Positions 53,585 to 62,588 of a DNA stretch of 64,000 bases are shown one piece after another. The position numbers and the translations under genes were made by a program. Source of the DNA: Leifsonia sp. EB41 (GTDB taxonomy: Bacteria; Actinomycetota; Actinomycetes; Actinomycetales; Microbacteriaceae). How positions within the stretch are numbered: position 1 is the first letter of the stretch; the number at the start of each line of letters is the position of its first letter. The stretch is taken from assembly GCF_041262565.1 (NCBI RefSeq), contig NZ_JBGCCJ010000001.1, positions 1,798,001-1,862,000 on the forward strand. The letters run 5' to 3'. The notes beneath the pieces were generated by a model, which saw only the letters and a list, made by a program, of their open reading frames with translations, had not been told where the DNA came from and made no database searches.

Positions 53585-54444
53585 GCGGCCAGGCGGAGGT
53601 GCGGGAGGTGCGGGAGGTGCGGGAGGACCTCGAAGCCAGCAGCGGCTCCGCAACCGCCATGCTCCGCACCGTCGTCGGCAGCACGCTGCGGCCGCTCGGC
53701 GGCTGGATGAGCGCCGCCGGAGCGGTGGAGCTGATGGCCGCGCTCGGCGTTCCAGCGGCGACCGCGCGCTCCAGCCTGGCGCGGTTGTGTGCGCGCGGCG
53801 TGCTGGTCCGTGAGCCGCGGGACGCGGTCGCCGGCTACGCGCTCGACCCGGCCGCGGTGCCGATGCTGGAGCGCGGGGACGCGCGCATCTTCGGCGAGCG
53901 CGCCGCGCCGGCCTCCTGGTGCCTGGTGTCGTTCTCGTTCCCCGAGCACCAGCGCGCGCAGCGCCACCGGCTGCGGCGGACGCTCGCCGCGCTCGGCTGC
54001 GGGACGGTCGCCGACGGACTGTGGATCGGGCCCGACGCCCTGGAGTCCGAGCTCGCGGAGGTCGCGCACGCCTTCGGCGCCGACCTGTTCACCGGCTCGC
54101 ACCTCGCCATGCCCTCCACCCCCGACCTCTCGTCCGCTCTGGCCCGCTGGTACGACCTCCCCGCCATCCGCGGCCTCCACGAGTCCTTCCTGTCCCGTTT
54201 CCAGTCCGCGCCGCCCCCGGCCGACGACCGCGACGCCTTCGCCCTGTGGATCCGCCTCCTCGACGAGTGGCGCGTCATCCCGTACCGCGACCCGGGCCTG
54301 CCCGCCGAGGCCCTGCCCGCCGACTGGCCGGGCGCCGCCTCCGCCGCCCTGTTCGCGCGCCTCAACGCCGCGCTCGCCGGCCCTGCGCTCGCCTTCGCCG
54401 CGGGGACCGCCCGCGCGGACCGGGACGCCTCCGCCCCACGGTAG
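53581..54444 (+). CDS. PaaX-like transcriptional regulator
   Basis: A 287-residue PaaX-family protein: winged helix at about 45-90 (AAGAVELMAALGVPAATARSSLARLCARGVL), PaaX central domain (WCLVSFSFPEHQRAQRHRLRRTLAALGCG, then VADGLWIGP) and C-terminal WRVIPYRDPGLPAEALPADWPG. The first 20 residues repeat VREVRE, from a 9-bp DNA repeat. PaaX classically senses phenylacetyl-CoA; as the last gene of the kyn operon it probably senses a tryptophan-derived aromatic acid or its CoA ester (inference). ATGA overlap with kynU. Confidence 0.85.
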   Translation: MSGQAEVREVREVREDLEASSGSATAMLRTVVGSTLRPLGGWMSAAGAVELMAALGVPAATARSSLARLCARGVLVREPRDAVAGYALDPAAVPMLERGDARIFGERAAPASWCLVSFSFPEHQRAQRHRLRRTLAALGCGTVADGLWIGPDALESELAEVAHAFGADLFTGSHLAMPSTPDLSSALARWYDLPAIRGLHESFLSRFQSAPPPADDRDAFALWIRLLDEWRVIPYRDPGLPAEALPADWPGAASAALFARLNAALAGPALAFAAGTARADRDASAPR

Positions 54445-54486
54445 AATCGCTGTGCCCGGATGCGCGAGTGGAGCGGAGATCACCCT

Positions 54487-54744
54487 TTGTCGACGATCGT
54501 TGTGGAAGTCATGCCCAAGGCTGAGCTGCTCGACCCGCAGGGCAAGGCCGTCGCTGGCGCCCTCGGGCGCATCGGCAAGGGCCAGTTCTCGGGAGTCCGC
54601 GTCGGCAAGCGGTTCGAGCTGACCGTCGACGGCCCGATCGACGACGCCACGCGCGCCGCGGTCGAGGAGATCGCCGGCGAGATCCTCTCCAACTCGGTCA
54701 TCGAGGACGTGGTGGGCATCCACTACCCGAGCGAGGACGCCTGA
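54487..54744 (+). CDS. purS: FGAM synthase PurS subunit
   Basis: An 85-residue PurS, the small bridging subunit between PurQ and PurL in FGAM synthetase: [35 protein letters not shown], and [18 protein letters not shown]. Start is TTG 54487 (MSTIVVEV), with GGAG upstream and a TAGAAT box near 54443; the ATG at 54460 lacks homology. The TGATG junction overlaps purQ by one base. Confidence 0.93.
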   Translation: MSTIVVEVMPKAELLDPQGKAVAGALGRIGKGQFSGVRVGKRFELTVDGPIDDATRAAVEEIAGEILSNSVIEDVVGIHYPSEDA

Positions 54745-55442
54745 TGCGCATCGGCGTCATCACCTTCCCCGGCTCGCTGGACGACCGGGACGCGCTGCGC
54801 GCCGTCCGCATCGCCGGCGCCGAGCCGGTCGCGCTCTGGCACGGCGACCACGACCTCCAGGGAGTCGACGCGCTCGTCCTCCCCGGCGGGTTCAGCTACG
54901 GCGACTACCTGCGCTGCGGCGCCATCGCCTCCCTCTCGCCGATCATGACCGAGGTCGTGGACGCCGCCGCCAAGGGGATGCCCGTGCTCGGCATCTGCAA
55001 CGGCTTCCAGATGCTCGCGGAGGCGCACCTCGTCGCGGGCGGCCTCATCCGCAACGACCACGGCAACTTCATCCGCCGCGACCAGCACCTGGTGGTCGAG
55101 AACGCGGACACCCCGTGGACGAACGGCTTCGAGCAGGGCCAGGAGATCGTCATCCCGCTGAAGAACGGCGAGGGCGGCTTCATCGCCTCGGCCGAGGAGC
55201 TGAAGCGGCTGGAGGGCGAGGGCCTCGTCGTCTTCCGCTACACCGGCGTGAACCCCAACGGCTCGCTGGACGACATCGCGGGCGTCCGCAACGAGCGCGG
55301 CAACGTGGTCGGCCTCATGCCGCACCCCGAGCACGCGGTCGAGGCGGGCTTCGGTCCCGACACCGCGGTCGCCATGCGCTCCGGCGTCGACGGCCTCACC
55401 TTCTTCACCAGCGTCATCCGCTCCGCCCTCGTCGAGGCGTAG
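54744..55442 (+). CDS. purQ: FGAM synthase PurQ subunit (glutaminase)
   Basis: A 232-residue class I amidotransferase giving ammonia to PurL. Nucleophile Cys in GICNGFQML, oxyanion strand [17 protein letters not shown], catalytic His and Glu in [10 protein letters not shown]. Starts in the purS stop. purL is not adjacent but lies 4.8 kb downstream. Confidence 0.96.
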   Translation: MRIGVITFPGSLDDRDALRAVRIAGAEPVALWHGDHDLQGVDALVLPGGFSYGDYLRCGAIASLSPIMTEVVDAAAKGMPVLGICNGFQMLAEAHLVAGGLIRNDHGNFIRRDQHLVVENADTPWTNGFEQGQEIVIPLKNGEGGFIASAEELKRLEGEGLVVFRYTGVNPNGSLDDIAGVRNERGNVVGLMPHPEHAVEAGFGPDTAVAMRSGVDGLTFFTSVIRSALVEA

Positions 55443-55457
55443 CCCCGCCGCACTCTC

Positions 55458-55509
55458 TTCCGGACTTCTGTACGCAACACGCCGTGTTCCGGCGTACACA
55501 ACTCCGGAA
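55458..55509. terminator. Terminator hairpin between purQ and the XRE gene
   Basis: Arms 55458-55475 and 55492-55509 pair over 18 positions with two mismatches, and an inner AACAC/GTGTT hairpin fills the loop. It lies between convergent purQ and xre. Confidence 0.75.
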
Positions 55510-55520
55510 TCGATGGCTGC

Positions 55521-56315
55521 CTAGCCGACGGCGGTGTAGACGACCAGGCGGAGGTCGGGGTGGTCGGTCGGGGTGAGTTGGTGGTGTTCGAGAGTGACGG
55601 CGCCGCGGCGCGGGTGGCGGAAGCGGCGCTCGCGTGAGGCGAAGCCGCGGATGTCGTAGCGCTCCCACGCGGCGCGGAACGCGGGGCTGGCCTCCCGCAG
55701 CCGCTCGACCAGCGCGCGCACGGCCGGATCGCCGGCGCGCGTGCCCGTCTCGGCCCGGAACTCCGCCAGGAAGCGCGCGCTCGTCTCCTCCCAGTCGGGC
55801 AGCAGCTCCCGCACCGCGGGGTCGGTGAAGACCAGCCACAGCAGGTTGCGGTCCTCGCGCGCCACCCGTGCGACGTTCGGGTACAGGTCGGCGTACGCCG
55901 CGTTCCAGCCCGCGATCCCCCAGTCGGGCGCGAGGGCGAACGCCGGGTTCGCGCCGAGCGCGTCGAGCAGGCGCTGAACGTGAGCCGGCGCGTCCTCCAC
56001 CGGGCGGGACGGCACGAGCGACGGGAGGCCGAACCCGGCGAGCGAGAGCAGGTACTCGTGCTCGGGCGGCGTGAGCCGGAGCGTGCGGGCCACCGCGTCG
56101 AGGACCGAGCGCGACGGGTTGATCTGCCTGCCCTGCTCCAGCCAGGTGTACCAGGTGACGCTGACGCCCGACAGGTAGGCGACCTCCTCGCGACGCAGCC
56201 CCAGGTCGCGCGAGCGTCCGACCGGCGGGAGGCCGTACTCGGCGCGCGGCGCCTGCTCGCGGCGGCTGCGCAGGAAGCGTCCCAGTTCGCTGCGGCGGTC
56301 GTTTTGTTCGCTCAC
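55521..56315 (-). CDS. XRE-family regulator with MmyB-like ligand domain
   Basis: A 264-residue protein: XRE helix-turn-helix (LGLRREEVAYLSGVSVTWYTWLEQGR, about 38-63) and an MmyB-like PAS-type ligand domain (PAFALAPDWGIAGWNAAYADLYPN, then LLWLVFTDPAVRELLPDWEE). Such regulators often control a divergent oxidoreductase; here the divergent gene is ilvD. GTG 56315 follows TAGTAT by six bases. Confidence 0.9.
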   Translation of the reverse strand: MSEQNDRRSELGRFLRSRREQAPRAEYGLPPVGRSRDLGLRREEVAYLSGVSVTWYTWLEQGRQINPSRSVLDAVARTLRLTPPEHEYLLSLAGFGLPSLVPSRPVEDAPAHVQRLLDALGANPAFALAPDWGIAGWNAAYADLYPNVARVAREDRNLLWLVFTDPAVRELLPDWEETSARFLAEFRAETGTRAGDPAVRALVERLREASPAFRAAWERYDIRGFASRERRFRHPRRGAVTLEHHQLTPTDHPDLRLVVYTAVG

Positions 56316-56322
56316 GCGTTGA

Positions 56323-56345
56323 TACTAGTGCTCCCAGTACTAGTA
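56323..56345. promoter_or_regulatory. XRE operator between xre and ilvD
   Basis: TACTAGT (56323-56329) and ACTAGTA (56339-56345) form a 7-bp inverted repeat with a 9-base spacer. The xre -10 box (TAGTAT on the minus strand, about 56322-56327) overlaps the left arm, suggesting autorepression. Confidence 0.65.
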
Positions 56346-56391
56346 GTGACGCCGTCTTCCGGCCGCAGCGCACCGCCCGCACGATGGGAGC

Positions 56392-58257
56392 ATGCCCGCT
56401 CTCCGCTCCCGCACTGTCACCCACGGCCGCAACATGGCCGGCGCCCGCGCACTGCTGCGCGCCGCCGGCGTCGCCCGCGAGGACTTCGGCAAGCCGATCG
56501 TCGCCGTCGCGAACAGCTTCACCGAGTTCGTCCCTGGCCACACCCACCTCCAGCCAGTCGGCCGCATCGTGTCGCAGGCGGTGCAGGCGGCGGGCGGCAT
56601 CCCGCGGGAGTTCAACACGATCGCGGTGGACGACGGGATCGCGATGGGCCACGGCGGGATGCTGTACTCGCTGCCGTCGCGCGAGCTGATCGCCGACTCC
56701 GTCGAGTACATGGTGAACGCCCACTGCGCGGACGCGCTGGTCTGCGTCTCCAACTGCGACAAGATCACCCCGGGGATGCTGCTGGCCGCGCTGCGCCTGA
56801 ACATCCCGACCGTGTTCGTCTCCGGCGGCCCGATGGAGGGCGGCCGGACGGTGCTCGTGGACGGCACGGTCCGCAAGCTCGACCTGATCTCCGCTATGGC
56901 CGACTCCGCGAACGACGCGGTGTCCGACGAGGACCTGCTGCGGGTCGAGGAGGCCGCCTGCCCGACCTGCGGCTCATGCTCAGGGATGTTCACCGCGAAC
57001 TCGATGAACTTCCTGGTGGAGGCGCTGGGCCTCGGCCTCCCGGGCAACGGCTCGACGCTGGCCACCCACACCGCCCGCCGCGCGCTCTACGAGAAGGCGG
57101 GCGCGACGGCCGTCGAGCTCGCGCACCGCTACTACGACGGCGAGGACGAGTCGGTGCTGCCGCGCTCGATCGCCACGCGGGAGGCCTTCGGCAACGCCAT
57201 GGCGCTCGACATAGCGATGGGCGGCTCGACCAACACGATCCTGCACCTGCTCGCCGCGGCCCGCGAAGGCGGCATCGACTACGACCTCGGCGACATCGAC
57301 CGGCTGTCCCGCCGCGTCCCGTGCCTCAGCAAGGTCGCCCCCAACGGCGCGGCCCTGGTGGAGGACGTGCACCGCGCGGGCGGCGTTCCCGCGCTGCTCG
57401 GCGAGCTCGACCGCGCCGGCCTGCTCGACCGCGGGGTTCACAGCATCCACGCGCCGTCGCTGGCGGAGTGGCTGGCGGACTGGGACATCCGCGGCGGCTC
57501 GGCCACGGCCGAGGCGATCGAGCTCTTCCACGCCGCCCCCGGCGGGGTGCGGTCGGCGCAGGCGTCGTCGCAGTCCGAGCGTTGGGAGTCGCTGGACACC
57601 GACGGCGCGACCGGTGTCATCCGGGATGTCGCGCACGCGTACTCGGCCGACGGTGGCCTCGCCATCCTCCGCGGCAACCTCGCGCCGGACGGCTCCGTGG
57701 TGAAGACCGCGGGCGTGGACCCGAGCATCCTGGTCTTCTCCGGGCCGGCCGTGGTGGTCGAGTCGCAGGAGGAGGCCGTCGACGCCATCCTGACCAAGCG
57801 TGTGCAGGCCGGTGACGTGGTGGTCGTGCGTTACGAAGGACCGCGCGGCGGTCCCGGGATGCAGGAGATGCTGTACCCGACGTCGTTCCTGAAGGGACGC
57901 GGCCTCGGGGCGAAGTGCGCGCTGATCACGGACGGCCGGTTCTCCGGCGGGACGTCGGGGCTGTCGATCGGGCACGTCTCTCCCGAGGCGGCGGCCGGCG
58001 GCGCCATCGCACTGGTGGAGGACGGCGACACCATCACGATCGACGTCGCCGCGCGCAGCATCCGGCTGGAGGTCCCGGACGCCGAGCTCGACGCACGGCG
58101 GGAGGCGCTGGCCGCCGGGCGCGGGTTCCGTCCGCTCGACCGGGAGCGGCCGGTGTCGGCGGCGCTGCGGGCGTACGCGGCGATGACGCTGTCCGCGGAC
58201 CAGGGCGCGGCCCGCGACGTCGACCAGCTCACCCGCGCCGCGGTCCCGACCGCCTAG
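56392..58257 (+). CDS. ilvD: Dihydroxy-acid dehydratase
   Basis: A 621-residue enzyme of branched-chain amino-acid synthesis, converting dihydroxy acids to 2-keto acids. Iron-sulfur ligands: Cys in [10 protein letters not shown] and [11 protein letters not shown]. Other blocks: [45 protein letters not shown]. The longer E. coli-type form. ATG 56392 is six bases after CACGAT, so likely leaderless. Divergent from xre. Confidence 0.94.
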   Translation: MPALRSRTVTHGRNMAGARALLRAAGVAREDFGKPIVAVANSFTEFVPGHTHLQPVGRIVSQAVQAAGGIPREFNTIAVDDGIAMGHGGMLYSLPSRELIADSVEYMVNAHCADALVCVSNCDKITPGMLLAALRLNIPTVFVSGGPMEGGRTVLVDGTVRKLDLISAMADSANDAVSDEDLLRVEEAACPTCGSCSGMFTANSMNFLVEALGLGLPGNGSTLATHTARRALYEKAGATAVELAHRYYDGEDESVLPRSIATREAFGNAMALDIAMGGSTNTILHLLAAAREGGIDYDLGDIDRLSRRVPCLSKVAPNGAALVEDVHRAGGVPALLGELDRAGLLDRGVHSIHAPSLAEWLADWDIRGGSATAEAIELFHAAPGGVRSAQASSQSERWESLDTDGATGVIRDVAHAYSADGGLAILRGNLAPDGSVVKTAGVDPSILVFSGPAVVVESQEEAVDAILTKRVQAGDVVVVRYEGPRGGPGMQEMLYPTSFLKGRGLGAKCALITDGRFSGGTSGLSIGHVSPEAAAGGAIALVEDGDTITIDVAARSIRLEVPDAELDARREALAAGRGFRPLDRERPVSAALRAYAAMTLSADQGAARDVDQLTRAAVPTA

Positions 58258-58263
58258 CTCAGC

Positions 58264-58320
58264 CGAAGGGCACGTAAGCGCCCCTAAAACGCGCTTTTAG
58301 GGGCGCTAACGTGCCCTTCG
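58264..58320. terminator. 26-bp hairpin, repeat family B copy 2
   Basis: Arms 58264-58289 and 58295-58320 pair at 25 of 26 positions around a 5-base loop. It lies between convergent ilvD and the tfoX-like gene. Arm sequence matches the element at 1330-1390 over GGGCACGTAA and CGCCCCTAAAA. Confidence 0.85.
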
Positions 58321-58328
58321 AGCTTGGA

Positions 58329-58716
58329 TCAGGGCTTGGGGGCGCGGGGCTTCGGCGTCTTGCGCGGCTTCTTCTCCTTGGGCGGCATCCGGCCGACCTG
58401 CTCCAACGCGACGCCGATCCACTCGCGGAGGCGGTCGGGGTCGTCGCGCCAGGCGTCGGGGAGCGACACGTAGCCGCCCATCGGGCGCTCGGCCGGCCCG
58501 TACGGAACCGGTTCCGTCGATGGCCTGCAGCTCCTCCCGCACGGCGTCGTCGGGCACGCGCACCCCGACGCTCTCGCCGAACAGCCCGGCGAACATGTTG
58601 CCGTTCACGAACGCGCCCAGGTTGGCGAACATCGGCTTGACCTCGACACCGGGAGCGTCGGGCACCACCGAACGGAACAGCTCCATCGTCTCTTGCGACG
58701 GTCGTGGGATCTGCAT
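58329..58716 (-). pseudogene. TfoX N-terminal-like protein, frameshifted
   Basis: From ATG 58716 (AGGAGG five bases upstream) the frame reads a good TfoX-N start: ETMELFRSVVPDAPGVEVKPMFANLGAFVNGNMFAGLFGE up to AIDGTG. The family continuation, PMGGYVSLPDAWRDDPDRL then EWIGVALEQVGRMPPKEKK, is in the +1 frame. Removing one base near 58506 (the AA of GGAACC, plus strand) restores GTGPYGPAERPMGGY and an open frame to 58329. Either a recent frameshift or a one-base sequence error. Confidence 0.8.
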
Positions 58717-58746
58717 GGCGACCTCCTCGCTGTCACCCTAATCCGC

Positions 58747-58775
58747 GGGAACCGATCGCGCGCATCGGACACTAT
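58747..58775 (+). promoter_or_regulatory. Candidate ECF-type promoter
   Basis: GGGAACC (58747-58753), the usual ECF -35 word, is followed by a 16-base spacer and CACTAT (58770-58775), six bases before the sigma-factor GTG at 58782. Suggests autoregulation. Confidence 0.5.
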
Positions 58776-58781
58776 GTGAGT

Positions 58782-59369
58782 GTGAGGGGATCTCCGCTTG
58801 ACGAGCCGGACGTGATCGAACGCGTCCGCGCCGACGACACCGACGCGTTCGGGGTGCTGTTCGACCTGCACCACGACCGCGTCTTCCGCCAGGCGCTCCG
58901 GCTGACCGCGTCCGTGCACGACGCCGAGGACATCACCGCGGTGGTGTTCCTGGAGGCCTGGCGGCGACGGGACGCCATGCGCGTCGTCAACGGGTCGGTC
59001 GTCGGGTGGCTGCTCGTGACCACGAACAACGTGTTCCGCAACCAGCTCCGGTCGACCCGCCGCTACCGTGCCGCGCTCGCCTGCCTGCCGGCGCCGGAGC
59101 ACGCCCCCGACCACGCCGGGGCAGTGGACGACCGGATCGACGGCGACTCCCGCCGGGCCGCCGTTCGCGCGGCCCTCGCACAGCTCCCGCGCCGCGACCA
59201 GGACATCCTCACGCTGTGCGTCCTGGAGGACTTCAGCACGGCGGAGGCCGCGGAGGCCCTCGGGATCGCCGCCGGAACGGTGAAGTCGCGACTCTCGCGG
59301 GCGAAGGCGAAGCTCTCCGCCCTCGTCCAGGAACAGGACCCCACGATCATGACGGGAGGCGCACGATGA
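58782..59369 (+). CDS. ECF-family RNA polymerase sigma factor
   Basis: A 195-residue sigma factor: region 2 (DTDAFGVLFDLHHDRVFRQALRLTASVHDAEDITAVVFLEAWRR) and region 4 (LPRRDQDILTLCVLEDFSTAEAAEALGIAAGTVKSRLSRAKAKL). GTG 58782 is preferred to GTG 58776 because of the -10 spacing. The stop overlaps the next ATG by four bases, so the following membrane protein is its likely partner. Confidence 0.9.
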   Translation: MRGSPLDEPDVIERVRADDTDAFGVLFDLHHDRVFRQALRLTASVHDAEDITAVVFLEAWRRRDAMRVVNGSVVGWLLVTTNNVFRNQLRSTRRYRAALACLPAPEHAPDHAGAVDDRIDGDSRRAAVRAALAQLPRRDQDILTLCVLEDFSTAEAAEALGIAAGTVKSRLSRAKAKLSALVQEQDPTIMTGGAR

Positions 59370-60145
59370 ACGGCGAGCCCACCTTCGACCCGCGCCGCAA
59401 GGCGGCGATCCGCGAACTGGTCGTGACCACGGCGGCGGACGGACGGTACGGCCGGGCGCGCAGGCGCACCGCGCTCGTGGTGACGCTGGTCGTCCTGGCC
59501 CTCGGCATCTCCGGCGGAGGGGTGGCGTACGCGCTCGGCACCGGAATCCTCTCCCCGGCGCCGACAGTGAGCCCGACGCCCATCGCGACCCCGACCGAGA
59601 CGGCTACGCCCACTCCCACCGCCACGCCGACACCGACGCCGACTCCGACGGCGACGGCGGACGCAGCCGACCCCTCGACCTGGACGATCGGATTCGACGG
59701 CATCGGGCCGATCACCCTGGGGATGCGGATGGCCGATGTCACCGCGGCGGCGCCCACCTTCACCGACGTGACGTACGACATCTGCCGACCGGGTCAGTTC
59801 GATCTGGAGGCTCCGGACCACCTCGTCGTCAGCGCCTTCGACCTCCAGGACCCACCGGGCGTCGTCGGCGTCCTCGACGTCCGATCCTTCACCTCGGCCG
59901 ACGACCAGTCCGCCCTAGCGACCCCGCGGACCGACCGCGGGATCGGGATCGGCAGCAGCGCCCAGGACCTCTTCACCGCGTACCCGGGCATCCCGAAGAC
60001 CGGGAGCTATGGCGAGGTCACCGACTACTACGGGCTGAGCAACGGCGCCGGAACGTGGATCGCGTTCGCCGTCATCAACGGGACCGTCGACCGCATCACG
60101 GTCGGACCGTCATCGACGATGCCCTCGGAGTACTGCCCTGCCTGA
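59366..60145 (+). CDS. Membrane-anchored Thr-Pro-rich protein, putative sigma-factor partner
   Basis: A 259-residue protein with a short cytoplasmic head (1-35), one membrane helix (ALVVTLVVLALGISGGGVAYAL), a ~35-residue Thr-Pro linker, and an extracytoplasmic domain (about 100-259: IGFDGIGPITLGMRMADVTAAAP, one Cys near YDIC and one near the C-terminus EYCPA). Its place behind the ECF gene suggests an anti-sigma or co-sensor role, but no zinc-finger HxxxCxxC is present in the head. Unrecognised otherwise. Confidence 0.7.
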   Translation: MNGEPTFDPRRKAAIRELVVTTAADGRYGRARRRTALVVTLVVLALGISGGGVAYALGTGILSPAPTVSPTPIATPTETATPTPTATPTPTPTPTATADAADPSTWTIGFDGIGPITLGMRMADVTAAAPTFTDVTYDICRPGQFDLEAPDHLVVSAFDLQDPPGVVGVLDVRSFTSADDQSALATPRTDRGIGIGSSAQDLFTAYPGIPKTGSYGEVTDYYGLSNGAGTWIAFAVINGTVDRITVGPSSTMPSEYCPA

Positions 60146-60200
60146 GCGCCGGTAGACTGGCATCCATCCCCCGCCACCGCCAGCAGCCTGGAGTGCCCGC

Positions 60201-62519
60201 GTGACCGACACCACCGTCCAGCATGTCGTCGACACCGTCGCGAACGCCGCCGCGACTCCGGAGAAGGAGCAGCCGTACGCGGCGCTCGGCCTCAAGGAGG
60301 ACGAGTACGCGCAGATCCGGGAGATCCTGGGCCGCCGCCCCACCTCGGGCGAGCTGGCGATGTACTCCGTGATGTGGTCGGAGCACTGCTCCTACAAGTC
60401 GTCGAAGATCTACCTGCGCCAGTTCGGCCAGAAGGTGTCGCCGGCGATGAAGAAGAACCTCATGGTCGGCATGGGCGAGAACGCGGGCGTCGTGGACGTC
60501 GGCGAGGGCTGGGCGGTCACCTTCAAGGTGGAGTCGCACAACCACCCGTCGTACATCGAGCCGTTCCAGGGCGCGGCGACCGGCGTCGGCGGCATCGTCC
60601 GCGACATCATCTCGATGGGCGCGCGCCCGGTCGCGGTCATGGACCAGCTGCGGTTCGGCCGCATCGACGACCCGGACACCGCCCGCGTGGTCCACGGCGT
60701 CGTCTCCGGCATCTCCTTCTACGGCAACTGCCTCGGCCTGCCGAACATCGGCGGCGAGACCTACTTCGACTCCGTGTACCAGGGCAACCCGCTGGTCAAC
60801 GCGCTCTCGGTCGGCGTGCTGCGCCACGAGGACCTCCACCTCGCCAACGCGTCCGGCGCGGGCAACAAGGTCGTCCTGTTCGGCGCCCGCACCGGCGGCG
60901 ACGGCATCGGCGGCGCGAGCATCCTGGCCTCCGACACGTTCTCCGAGGGCGGCCCGACCAAGCGCCCGGCGGTGCAGGTCGGCGACCCGTTCGCCGAGAA
61001 GGTGCTCATCGAGTGCTGCCTCGAGCTGTTCCGCGACAAGCTCGTGGAGGGCATCCAGGACCTCGGCGCCGCGGGTATCTCCTGCGCGACCAGCGAGCTC
61101 GCCTCGAACGGCGACGGCGGCATGTTCGTCGAGCTCGACAAGGTCCTGCTGCGCGACCCCACGCTCACGGCGGAGGAGATCCTCATGTCCGAGAGCCAGG
61201 AGCGCATGATGGCGGTGGTCAAGCCCGAGCTGCTCGACGCCTTCCTCGCGGTGACCGCCAAGTGGGATGTCGAGACCAGCGTGCTGGGCGAGGTCACCGA
61301 GACCGGCCGTCTCGTCATCAACTGGAAGGGCGAGGAGATCGTCAACGTCGACCCGCGCACGGTCGCGGTCGACGGCCCGGTATACGAGCGCCCGGTCGCC
61401 TACCCGACCTGGATCGACGCCCTCCAGGCCGACACCGCCGCCGTCCTGGCGCGCCCGGCCACCGGCGACGAGCTGCGCGAGCAGGTACTCGCCCTCCTCG
61501 GCAGCGCCAACCTGGCCGACAAGAGCTGGATCACCGACCAGTACGACTACTTCGTGGGCGGCAACACCGCACTCTCCTTCCCGGACGACGCCGGCATGGT
61601 CCGCGTCGACGAGGAGAGCGGCCTCGGCTTCGCCATCGCGACCGACGCCAACGGCCGGTACTGCCAGCTCGACCCCAAGCAGGGCGCCAAGCTGGCGCTC
61701 GCGGAGGCCTACCGCAACGTGGCGGCCTCCGGGGCCGTGCCCGCCGCGGTCACCGACTGCCTCAACTTCGGCAGCCCGGAGAACCCCGAGGTCATGTGGC
61801 AGTTCTCCCAGGCCGTGGAGGGTCTCTCCGACGCCTGCCTGGAGTTCGAGATCCCGGTCACCGGCGGCAACGTGTCGTTCTACAACCAGACCGGCGACAC
61901 CCCGATCTTCCCGACCCCGGTCGTCGGCGTGCTCGGCGTGATCGACGACGTCGCCCGCCGCATCCCGGCCGGCTGGCAGGACGAGGGCGAGAACATCTAC
62001 CTGCTCGGCATCACCCGCGAGGAGCTCGACGGCTCCGCGTGGGCCGGCACGATCCACGGCCACCTCGGCGGCCTCCCGCCCGCGGTCGACCTCGCGGCCG
62101 AGCGCACCCTGGCCGAGACGCTGCACGCGGCCTCCGTCGAGGGCCTCGTCTCGTCGGCCCACGACCTCGCGGACGGCGGTCTCGCGCAGGCGCTGGCCGA
62201 GAGCGTCATGCGCTTCGGCGTCGGCGCCCGCGTCTGGCTCGGCGAGCTGCAGGAGCGCGACGGCGTGGACGCCGCGACCGCACTGTTCAGCGAGTCCACC
62301 GCCCGCGTCATCGTCTCGGTGCCGCGCGAGGACGACGTGAAGTTCCGCGGCCTCTGCGAGGGACGCGGCGTTCCGCTGCTCCGCATCGGTGTCACCGACG
62401 CCGAGGTCGGCGCCCAGCCCGTGCTCGAGGTGCAGGACCTCTTCACCGTCGGCCTGGAGGAGCTGCGCGGCGTGCACCGCTCCACGCTCCCCGAGCACTT
62501 CGGCCCGACGGTCGCGTAG
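60201..62519 (+). CDS. purL: FGAM synthase PurL subunit
   Basis: A 772-residue small-type PurL, working with PurS and PurQ. Blocks: [83 protein letters not shown], and [16 protein letters not shown] start, with CTGGAG upstream and a TAGACT box near 60153, so this message has a leader. Confidence 0.96.
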   Translation: MTDTTVQHVVDTVANAAATPEKEQPYAALGLKEDEYAQIREILGRRPTSGELAMYSVMWSEHCSYKSSKIYLRQFGQKVSPAMKKNLMVGMGENAGVVDVGEGWAVTFKVESHNHPSYIEPFQGAATGVGGIVRDIISMGARPVAVMDQLRFGRIDDPDTARVVHGVVSGISFYGNCLGLPNIGGETYFDSVYQGNPLVNALSVGVLRHEDLHLANASGAGNKVVLFGARTGGDGIGGASILASDTFSEGGPTKRPAVQVGDPFAEKVLIECCLELFRDKLVEGIQDLGAAGISCATSELASNGDGGMFVELDKVLLRDPTLTAEEILMSESQERMMAVVKPELLDAFLAVTAKWDVETSVLGEVTETGRLVINWKGEEIVNVDPRTVAVDGPVYERPVAYPTWIDALQADTAAVLARPATGDELREQVLALLGSANLADKSWITDQYDYFVGGNTALSFPDDAGMVRVDEESGLGFAIATDANGRYCQLDPKQGAKLALAEAYRNVAASGAVPAAVTDCLNFGSPENPEVMWQFSQAVEGLSDACLEFEIPVTGGNVSFYNQTGDTPIFPTPVVGVLGVIDDVARRIPAGWQDEGENIYLLGITREELDGSAWAGTIHGHLGGLPPAVDLAAERTLAETLHAASVEGLVSSAHDLADGGLAQALAESVMRFGVGARVWLGELQERDGVDAATALFSESTARVIVSVPREDDVKFRGLCEGRGVPLLRIGVTDAEVGAQPVLEVQDLFTVGLEELRGVHRSTLPEHFGPTVA

Positions 62520-62528
62520 CGGCGATCC

Positions 62529-62582
62529 AACTGACAGAACACGCCGCCTCGGCTTCGTCCGAGGCGGCGTGTTCTGTCAGTT
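62529..62582. terminator. 24-bp perfect bidirectional terminator hairpin
   Basis: Arms 62529-62552 and 62559-62582 are perfectly complementary around a 6-base loop (CTTCGT). It lies between the convergent purL and EamA genes, six bases from the latter's stop. Confidence 0.9.
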
Positions 62583-62588
62583 CGTTCG

